Assembly: GCA_003169975.1 (NCBI GenBank)
Contig: PNAA01000022.1
Location: forward strand, 62,001 to 126,000
Source: Spartobacteria bacterium
Lineage (GTDB): Bacteria > Verrucomicrobiota > Verrucomicrobiia > Chthoniobacterales > UBA10450
Direction of reading: 5' to 3'
Length of the DNA stretch: 64,000 bases
Shown here: positions 1 through 5,615 of the stretch, piece after piece
Layout: every line of letters begins with the position of its first letter
How positions within the stretch are numbered: the first letter of the stretch is position 1
Position numbers and translations under genes: made by a program
The notes under the pieces: generated by a model
What the model was told of the DNA's origin: nothing
The model's input: the letters and a program-made list of their open reading frames with translations, nothing else
The model's database searches: none

Positions 1-292
1 GAGAGACGTAGACCGGCGGCTTCTCTTCGGCAGCGACGCCCTTGTCGACATACCCTTTGCCATCGGAAGTGACTCTCGTTTTGCTCTCCGGCCCAAATTC
101 AGGCGCAAACGGGGAGCGCTTCTTTAAGGTGCTGACTTCCTGTTCCAACTCGGCATTGCGCGTTTGCAATTGATCGACCGCGCGTTCGAGCTTCTCAATT
201 CGTTGGGTTTCGCTGGATGAGGTTTGCGCAGCGAGCGGTTGCAACGCAAGCAACACGAGTGGAAGGGCGGCAATAAGGGTGATTTTTTTCAT
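1..292 (-). CDS. Outer-membrane porin N-terminus (partial, OprO/OprP-like candidate)
   Basis: This reading frame runs leftward off the window edge, so only the first 97 codons are visible. It starts at an ATG (290-292) behind a good ribosome site (AAAGGAGA). The protein begins with a signal peptide (MKKITLIAALPLVLLALQ) that ends near LAAQ, followed by a heptad-rich coiled coil (about residues 30-58, QRIEKLERAVDQLQ) and then a polar linker. A short coiled coil directly after a signal peptide is the usual start of phosphate-selective porin-like (Porin_O_P) proteins in this phylum, but no barrel sequence is in view. It lies downstream of the Rrf2 regulator and YezD genes, so a role in uptake of an oxyanion such as sulfate is possible but only inferred. 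Confidence 0.55.
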   Translation of the reverse strand, partial: MKKITLIAALPLVLLALQPLAAQTSSSETQRIEKLERAVDQLQTRNAELEQEVSTLKKRSPFAPEFGPESKTRVTSDGKGYVDKGVAAEEKPPVYVS

Positions 293-371
293 GAACGTTG
301 GGTTTCTCCTTTGTTGTATCTACACAGTGTGAATGAGGGAACGGTCTCCGGTAGTCTGGTAGAACGCTCGA

Positions 372-590
372 TTAGCTGATGGTTTCCTCCAGGGTGTCTG
401 GTTGGTCAGAACTGCGGTTGATTGTAGGGCGAGAAGGTTCGGCCGGACTCCGGCTTTCGATTCTTGTTCTCTCGGTGCGCTCGATTTGCGTCACTTTGGA
501 ATCATGAATCACGATCTGCACGACGCCGTAGCGGAGCGTTTCCACTTTTTCGCGCACGATCGAAAGCCAGTCAGGTTGGTCCTTGGTCAT
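372..590 (-). CDS. YezD family small protein (DUF2292)
   Basis: A 72-residue protein with the pattern of the YezD/DUF2292 family: WLSIVREKVETLRYG, then VQIVIHDSKV and TQIERTER. Members are small soluble proteins of unknown activity that are often found beside sulfate assimilation and transport genes and their Rrf2/CymR regulators. Its start codon overlaps the stop codon of the upstream Rrf2 gene in an ATGA arrangement (587-590), so the two are translationally coupled. The residues after about 45 are polar and probably disordered. The family assignment rests on sequence pattern alone. Confidence 0.75.
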   Translation of the reverse strand: MTKDQPDWLSIVREKVETLRYGVVQIVIHDSKVTQIERTERTRIESRSPAEPSRPTINRSSDQPDTLEETIS

Positions 591-1132
591 CGTTTCGTTA
601 GTTCATTGCGGTTCAATGGCGTTGCGCCTTCTGCAGGCGGAAGGAGATCGTCGAGGCCGAACGAGCGGCGGCCGAAAGGCACGGGGATTTTGTCGCGGCG
701 CATTTTGCGCAGAGTGATCTCGACAATTTGCGCGAGGGTGGAGCGATCGAGGATGCGCGCAATCGCGTTGCGCACGTCGAGCATCAGCATCCGCAGACCG
801 CAGTGGGCTTCATCCGGGCAAGTGCAGCGATGGTAAGCTGTCTGGCTCACGCAGGCGATCGGCGCGAGCGGACCATCGAGCACGCGGATGACTGCGCCGA
901 GCTTGATGCGCGCTGCTGGCTTAGCCAGGGAATAACCGCCGAACTTGCCCCGCTTAGTTTCGACGTAACCGGCGAGGCGCAGCTGAGTGAGGATTTGTTC
1001 GAGAAACTTAATGGGCAGTTTTTCTTTCGACGCCAATTCGGTCACTTGCAGCATCGGTCGGCCCAACTCCCGGGCGATGCCGAGATCGATCAGCGCTCGC
1101 AGGGCGTATTCGCTTCGTTTGGAAAGATTCAT
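587..1132 (-). CDS. Rrf2 family transcriptional regulator
   Basis: 181 residues. The N-terminus (MNLSKRSEYALRALIDLG) and the wing (GKFGGYSLAKPA) are the winged-helix DNA-binding domain of Rrf2 proteins (IscR, NsrR, CymR, RirA). Residues of the central loop include four cysteines (ACVSQTAYHRCTCPDEAHC), which could bind an Fe-S cluster as in IscR/NsrR or simply be structural. The tail after about residue 145 is an extra basic and proline-rich extension. A TTGACA box lies upstream on the coding strand, about 17 bp from GACTAT, and the spacer contains repeated CTAC/GACTAC words that could be an autoregulatory operator. The linked YezD and porin genes suggest control of sulfur uptake. This is inference. 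Confidence 0.85.
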   Translation of the reverse strand: MNLSKRSEYALRALIDLGIARELGRPMLQVTELASKEKLPIKFLEQILTQLRLAGYVETKRGKFGGYSLAKPAARIKLGAVIRVLDGPLAPIACVSQTAYHRCTCPDEAHCGLRMLMLDVRNAIARILDRSTLAQIVEITLRKMRRDKIPVPFGRRSFGLDDLLPPAEGATPLNRNELTKR

Positions 1133-1248
1133 CTCTAGTCGTTGCAGTCGAGTTGCGATAGTCTAGTAGTCGAGTAGAGTTGTCAAAGCATTTTTCGGCG
1201 GTCGAGAAGTTATTCCCCGATCGAGTTCGAAAAGAGCATAGTCCGCGC

Positions 1249-1599
1249 TCAATCGAGAGCTTCCCACCGGAGGCGTTGGGAGTTTTGCTTTCGGTTTTCC
1301 TCCCCCTTCTCCAGGAACATTGGCAGGCGGGCGATGCGCTCTACCGCCCGCCTCGCATCTGGACCTTCGGCTTCGAGCACGAATGTGTCGCCGCAATCAA
1401 GCCTAGCGAGCAATACTTCAAGGATACGGTCGGCCGGATACCGTTTGCCTTTGGCGTTGATGGTAACCGTGCTTTCGAACAATAGCACGCAGCTGACGAA
1501 TTCGGTGGCGGGCCGCGCGTGCAGGCCGTGTGCATTGAGCAGAGTCAATTCCCTGGTGATTCGTTCTATTTCAGGGCGCAAGTGGCGAAAGATGATCAT
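1249..1599 (-). CDS. HPr family phosphocarrier protein
   Basis: 116 residues containing an HPr fold: LTLLNAHGLHARPA carries the active-site histidine (His27 by this start) that accepts phosphate from enzyme I in phosphotransferase systems. The usual HPr length is about 85-90, so there is a short N-terminal extension of about 15 residues and a polar tail of about 20. By eye alignment the regulatory Ser46 of Firmicute HPr is Arg here (PADRILEVLL), so HPr-kinase control at that site looks lost. No Shine-Dalgarno sequence precedes the ATG. There is no enzyme I or sugar permease nearby, so it may act as a regulatory phosphocarrier. It lies in the same leftward string as the Rrf2 cluster. Confidence 0.8.
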   Translation of the reverse strand: MIIFRHLRPEIERITRELTLLNAHGLHARPATEFVSCVLLFESTVTINAKGKRYPADRILEVLLARLDCGDTFVLEAEGPDARRAVERIARLPMFLEKGEENRKQNSQRLRWEALD

Positions 1600-1703
1600 G
1601 GCGTGGTGGTCGGTTGGAAGCTGGAAAACTCCGCTGAGCGAAGCAAGTATTTCCCGCGTGCCTTCCGAGCGTTCTAAACTTGAGTGGTTGCGGCTCGCGG
1701 TTG

Positions 1704-1883
1704 TCAGGCGGAGATGGGCGAAGCGCCCGCGCAGCCCGGACCTGCCGTTCCTCTAACCAGCGCGGCCCCGATTTTCTCGCAAAGCGCGATCGCAGGAAAA
1801 ACGACGAGAGCGGCTGGGAGAGCCACCGTCCACAACACGATTGCCCCACCAAGCAGAACAGTTTCGGTCAAGATTGATTTCAT
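1704..1883 (-). CDS. Small single-span membrane protein (59 aa)
   Basis: A 59-residue frame starting at the ATG at 1881-1883. It begins MKSILTETVLL and has one clear hydrophobic segment (residues about 9-34, including GGAIVLWTVALPAALVVF) followed by CEKIGAALVRG and a Gly/Ala/Ser tail. The hydrophobic span and the frame kept open next to the HPr gene support a real gene, but I do not recognise a family. It is the first gene of the leftward string and is preceded by an AT-rich stretch (1895-1975) that probably holds its promoter. Confidence 0.5.
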   Translation of the reverse strand: MKSILTETVLLGGAIVLWTVALPAALVVFPAIALCEKIGAALVRGTAGPGCAGASPISA

Positions 1884-2144
1884 ATTTTCATTCCTTTGAT
1901 TGTCTACTACATCAGTATGGATTCAATACTCTATCGTGCAAGTAGAGATTGCAAGCAATATTTTTCACAAATTTTTCAGGTGCGAAATTCCCCTCGGAAA
2001 ACTCTGCCTTTCAGAAGTGGACCTGCAGAGCGAGGCGGCAATTTCTAAGACTGGCCCAGTCCCCGGCGCGCCCTGGATGCCCCGACCAAGTCCCGCGCGA
2101 TCTCGAGATTCTTCTTTTTTTGTGTGGCGAACGCGCCTCTTGCC

Positions 2145-2247
2145 CTAGCCCGCGGAAGCGGTCGGCAGTTGAACCACAAACTTCGCACCGCGTCCGAGCC
2201 CTTCCCGGCGCTGGCCCAGGTTTGCGAAAATCGTCTTCGCCGTCGTT
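2145..2247 (-). pseudogene. Histidine kinase 3' remnant
   Basis: On the minus strand, just downstream of the sulfotransferase stop, one frame reads TIFANLGQRREGLGRGAKF followed by VVQLPTASAG and a stop. The pattern T-I-x-A then G-x-G-R-G-A-x-F-x-V-x-L-P is the very end of a histidine-kinase ATPase domain. Nothing upstream in that frame looks like kinase, so this would be a truncated remnant cut by whatever brought in the sulfotransferase. It is a short match and could be chance. Confidence 0.35.
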
Positions 2248-3093
2248 TTACAACGATGCAGGGCCGGAGATCTCGCTCGACTGCTCGCCGTAGCCAAAGC
2301 GGGGATCAAGCCTTCGCAGCGCGGTGGCGGCGTAGGCCTGATCGTTAGGCGAAAGATAATCTTGGAAGCCGCCGATCTTGCCACGGCGGACCTTGAATGA
2401 TTCCGGATCACGCGCGTCCCCTGCACGCAGGATTTTGGAATCAAATGCACCGGCGTTTTCCAGTTTCTGCATATGCCCGAAGGCGGAAAACTCGAGGGCG
2501 TTGGCAAAGGCTTCTTCCTGCACGGGGCGTTCGCCCAGAATCTGCAGGAGCTCACGAAAACGGGAAGCCGGGGCGCTGCGCAGTGTTTCGTAGCGCAGGA
2601 GAAGAAACTTCGCTCGTCCGGACCATTCGGCGAGCCAGCTGTTCATGATTTCGACCATGGAGACAATGCCGAAAGCGGGATCGCGAAGCAGTTCCGAGGT
2701 TGACATTTGCTTTAATTCGTTAGGCGTTTCCTTCGTCCGGCGGGTCAGCTGAACGTAGAGTGAAACAAAGGCGTCGCGTGGATCGCGCGCGAGCAGAATC
2801 ACGGGCAGACGGAAGCGTTCCCGTTGCGGGATCAAATACTTCCCACGGAGCTTGTCCCAGCGGTCGGCTTTTGTTCTCTGCTCGAAAAGGTCATGCGTGT
2901 AAATGAGGTGCGGGACCCCCTTGTATTGTTCGGGCTCGAGAGTGAACGGCTGGCCAAGCTTCTCGCAGAAGTAGGCACAAAGAAATGTCCGCACCCAGGT
3001 GCGACCGCTTTTTGGAATGGAGACGACCAGCGCGTCGCCGCCAGTGAGCTGGCGCGCGCGGCTGCTCAGATTCCACCTCACGAGTCGCTTCAT
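2248..3093 (-). CDS. Sulfotransferase (PAPS-dependent)
   Basis: 281 residues of the sulfotransferase fold (Sulfotransfer_1). The 5'-phosphosulfate loop SIPKSGRTWVR is at residues 25-35. The 3'-phosphate site LARDPRDAFVSLY is near residues 100-113. The C-terminal FKVRRGKIGGF matches the second PAPS-binding loop (RKGxxGxW). Such enzymes move sulfate from PAPS to hydroxyl or amino groups of glycans or lipids. The gene overlaps the upstream glycosyltransferase-like gene by 4 bases (ATGA), so the two are probably one transcript that makes and sulfates a surface glycan. Two copies of the CGTTAGGC word lie in it. Confidence 0.88.
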   Translation of the reverse strand: MKRLVRWNLSSRARQLTGGDALVVSIPKSGRTWVRTFLCAYFCEKLGQPFTLEPEQYKGVPHLIYTHDLFEQRTKADRWDKLRGKYLIPQRERFRLPVILLARDPRDAFVSLYVQLTRRTKETPNELKQMSTSELLRDPAFGIVSMVEIMNSWLAEWSGRAKFLLLRYETLRSAPASRFRELLQILGERPVQEEAFANALEFSAFGHMQKLENAGAFDSKILRAGDARDPESFKVRRGKIGGFQDYLSPNDQAYAATALRRLDPRFGYGEQSSEISGPASL

Positions 3094-3902
3094 GGCAGTT
3101 CGATTGGTTTTCCCAGCTGCGCTCGCAACGCGCGCCGGAGCCGGGCGCGGCCGATGGCGCGGCGCAGCCGTCGCTGCCAGGGGCGTGGAGAAAACAGCGG
3201 ACGAAAGAATGGCTCGATCGCGATCCCGTGTTCATGGCAAAGCGCGATCGCGTCTGGCATCCAAAGGCCGCGCGAGATGGCCGACATCAGGTAGGGGATC
3301 GGCGTGTTATCGCGCCGGGTGTAGGAGAGAATCTTCATCGTCTGGGCGCGCGCGCTGCCGCGCGCTTCGAAATTCCACGCTGTTTCTTCCGGACGCAGGA
3401 TCGAGCGCAATGCGCTCCGTTTCCAGAGCGTCACCTGGCAGCGCGTGCGACCATCGGAATTCAAAGACACGACGCCAAAGCGATCGTTGAGCGGTTGAAA
3501 CCCCGGGTCGTTCCGGGGGCGCGCACGAAAGCAGAGCGAATCGGCATCCGAGTCAATGACCTGAGCAAAATCGCGCGCCATCTGTCTGCTATTCACCGGC
3601 GCCGTCAGAAAATAATCTTCCTGCAGATAAAGGATGTAAGGATGCGCGAGCTGTTCCAGCACGCGAAGGAAGTTGCTCGACCAGCCGCGGTCTGCGCCCA
3701 CCCGGAGCGCGCGAATGCGCGACGAACGCAGATCGAGTTCGTTGGTGACGAGGAAAATATCCAGCGGACAATCGAGCCAAAACTTTTGCAGGAATGCGTG
3801 GAACGGGCGCCACGCATCGAAAAACGCATCGCAACTGGACACGACGAGCGCGACGGAGCCTGTGAAATCGTTCAGCTCCGCCATGGGCAATTCGTCTCGC
3901 AC
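3090..3902 (-). CDS. Glycosyltransferase-like protein
   Basis: 270 residues with no signal peptide. Features fit a GT-A style enzyme: an N-terminal VALVVSSCDAFFDAWRPF, then FLVTNELDL, then YILYLQEDYFLTAP, where the acidic EDY could take the place of a DxD metal site. The C-terminal 40 residues are very Arg-rich. I know similar proteins only as hypothetical or capsular-type transferases, so the substrate is unknown. A second in-frame Met lies at residue 7. Translational coupling to the sulfotransferase gene is the best clue to function. Confidence 0.55.
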   Translation of the reverse strand: MRDELPMAELNDFTGSVALVVSSCDAFFDAWRPFHAFLQKFWLDCPLDIFLVTNELDLRSSRIRALRVGADRGWSSNFLRVLEQLAHPYILYLQEDYFLTAPVNSRQMARDFAQVIDSDADSLCFRARPRNDPGFQPLNDRFGVVSLNSDGRTRCQVTLWKRSALRSILRPEETAWNFEARGSARAQTMKILSYTRRDNTPIPYLMSAISRGLWMPDAIALCHEHGIAIEPFFRPLFSPRPWQRRLRRAIGRARLRRALRAQLGKPIELP

Positions 3903-3950
3903 AGTGGGGTTGCGAGCAAGAGATTTCGCCGCGCGCTCGCGTGCCGGCGG

Positions 3951-3978
3951 TTGTTTTCAAGCTGAGATGAGGTAAGAT
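3951..3978 (+). promoter_or_regulatory. Probable sigma-70 promoter of tmRNA
   Basis: TTGTTT at 3951-3956 and TAAGAT at 3973-3978 are separated by 16 bp and end about 17 bp before the mature 5' end of tmRNA. This fits a housekeeping promoter, with 5' processing of the precursor. Confidence 0.5.
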
Positions 3979-3995
3979 TCCGTCTCCCAAAAAAG

Positions 3996-4350
3996 GGGGG
4001 CGTACTGGTTTCGACTGATTGTTTGAAGCGCAGGCGGCATGCCGAGGATGGTTCGTTGGCCTCGTTAAAATCCGGACCAAAAAAAATAAATGCAGATCAC
4101 CAAGATCTCGCTCTCGCGGCTTAATTGACTGCGATGTTCGGAGCTGGACGCCTGCTACGGCGCCGAACATGGACAGCAGGCTAATCGGACGGCGGAGTGA
4201 CCGCGCCGGACGGTGAAGGAATTTCGTGGTGGCTCGGGGGAAGGCGTGTGCCGGTGCAACGTCCGTCCTCTTAAAAATAATCACCGGCTAAGCATGTAGA
4301 AGCTCGCGGAGAGAGCGATCAGGACAGGGGTTCAACTCCCCTCGCCTCCA
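3996..4350 (+). ncRNA. ssrA: Transfer-messenger RNA (tmRNA)
   Basis: The RNA rescues stalled ribosomes by acting as tRNA-Ala and mRNA. The 5' end GGGGGCG (3996-4002) pairs with CGCCTCC (4343-4349) as a 7-bp acceptor stem with one G-U. The 5' region TACTGGTTTCGACTG is the conserved tmRNA start, and a T-arm AGGGG-TTCAACT-CCCCT directly precedes the acceptor. The tag reading frame, around 4092-4124, ends GAT CTC GCT CTC GCG GCT TAA. If it resumes at GCA the tag is ADHQDLALAA, ten residues with the usual LAA end. The terminal CCA is not encoded. The resume codon is inferred from the frame only. Confidence 0.93.
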
Positions 4351-4371
4351 GCCCCGAAAGCTTTCGGGGCT
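4350..4371 (+). terminator. Hairpin directly after tmRNA
   Basis: A perfect 22-base palindrome (AGCCCCGAAAG then its complement) begins at the last base of tmRNA. It is the likely 3' boundary or terminator structure, although no long T-run follows. Confidence 0.55.
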
Positions 4372-4465
4372 GTCGCGCCTTAGCCTTGGCGAAGGCGGAC
4401 CGGTATGAACCTAAGGACACCTTGGCGGCGAGCTACGACTCGGCATGCCAGCCTTCGAAAAAAAG

Positions 4466-4712
4466 ATGTCGCAATTTGTTTACGTTTACATCCTACAGAG
4501 CGATGCAGCCCCGGATCGCTTTTACGTTGGTTGCGCACGCGATCTAAAAGATCGGTTGCGCCGCCACAACCGGTGAAGTCTTGCATACGGCCAAATGGAA
4601 GCCGTGGCGAATTAAGACCTATATCGCGTTTTCAGATGAAGCTCGAGCCCGCGAATTTGAGCAGTACCTCAAGTCAGCGTCCGGCCGCGCTTTCACCAAG
4701 AAACGTCTTTGA
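4466..4712 (+). pseudogene. GIY-YIG endonuclease gene, frameshifted
   Basis: Frame one reads MSQFVYVYILQSDAAPDRFY then VGCARDLKDRLRRHN and hits a stop at about 4575. The continuation is in the next frame: GEVLHTAKWKPWRIKTYIA, then SDEARAREFEQYLKSASGRA and FTKKRL, stop at 4712. Joined, these form a complete small GIY-YIG protein of the YhbQ/UvrC-N type (about 82 residues). The break after RRHN needs a 2-nt deletion or equivalent. The gene sits just downstream of tmRNA, a place where mobile or tRNA-linked sequences often insert. If the break is a sequencing error the product would be intact. Confidence 0.8.
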
Positions 4713-4823
4713 ACCTGGAGACAATGCTCTGTCGTCCTGGTGCCACTTCGAGCACGTTCAGTTCTTCCGCCGCGAACGAAGTCTTGACTCGTCGGAGCGT
4801 TCCTCGCTACTCTCGGCGCCGAG

Positions 4824-5591
4824 GTGAACGATTCCGCTACAACTTTTCCCACCATGGGGGGAGCTTTCATGACCACGCACTGGAGCATGGTCACGGATTT
4901 TACCTCCCAACAAGCCAGTCCAGACCGAGCGCAGGCAGCGCTCACGCGACTTTGCCAGGATTACTGGCCGCCTCTCTACCGGTTTGTCCGCTTGCGCGGC
5001 TATAGCAGAGACGATGCGCAAGACCTAACCCAGGGTTTTTTTGCTAATCTTTGCGAAAAGCGGGCTCACACTGTCCCAGATCGAGGCAAGGGCCGGTTTC
5101 GCACTTTTCTCTTGGTGTTGCTGAAGAGATACCTTGGCGCGACCCACCTTCACCAGTGCCGGCAGAAACGCGGCGGAGATAAGTTTCATCTGTTTCTCGA
5201 TGCTGAAGTCATTGCGCTGCATGAAATCGACGACAGCGCTCTCGTGACGGCACCGCCCGTCGACGAGGAGCAACTGTTTGAACGCAACTGGGCCGCCGCG
5301 CTGGTCACTCGTGCGATGGACGCCTTGAGCGAGGAATATTCGAGCGGTCCCAAGGCCCGTCTCTTGTCCGAGTTACGGCCGTTCCTGACTGGTGGAATCG
5401 GGTTGCCGACGCACGAGGAAGCGGCGGCGCGGCTGGGCGTTCCGATGGAGACCTTGCGCAGTCACCTCTTTCGCCTGCGCGCGCGCTACCGGGGGTTGCT
5501 CCGCGCGGAAGTGGCCCGCACGGTGCCGAGTGATGAGGACGTCGAGGGAGAGTTGCGGTATCTCTGCCGGGTCTTGATCGCGGGCGCCTAG
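4824..5591 (+). CDS. ECF-type RNA polymerase sigma factor (planctomycete/verrucomicrobial type)
   Basis: 255 residues from a GTG. ATGs at 4854 and 4869 (MTTHWSMV) are better starts by comparison with the family. Region 2 shows YWPPLYRFVRLRGYSRDDAQ followed by DLTQGFFANL. The HQCRQKRGGDK stretch and the C-terminal helix-turn-helix GLPTHEEAAARLGVPMETLR complete a sigma-70 region 4. It directs RNA polymerase to a small regulon. It lies 24 bp upstream of a Ser/Thr kinase, a pairing common in Planctomycetes and Verrucomicrobia, where the kinase is thought to replace a classical anti-sigma factor. Confidence 0.85.
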   Translation: MNDSATTFPTMGGAFMTTHWSMVTDFTSQQASPDRAQAALTRLCQDYWPPLYRFVRLRGYSRDDAQDLTQGFFANLCEKRAHTVPDRGKGRFRTFLLVLLKRYLGATHLHQCRQKRGGDKFHLFLDAEVIALHEIDDSALVTAPPVDEEQLFERNWAAALVTRAMDALSEEYSSGPKARLLSELRPFLTGGIGLPTHEEAAARLGVPMETLRSHLFRLRARYRGLLRAEVARTVPSDEDVEGELRYLCRVLIAGA

Positions 5592-5615
5592 GTTTGGCTG
5601 GCCGGCCATCCTTTT

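Noticed and set aside
1900-2293. Two small + frames (82 and 114 aa)
   Set aside because: No ribosome site, no motif and composition like non-coding DNA. They cross the likely promoter of the 59-aa gene.
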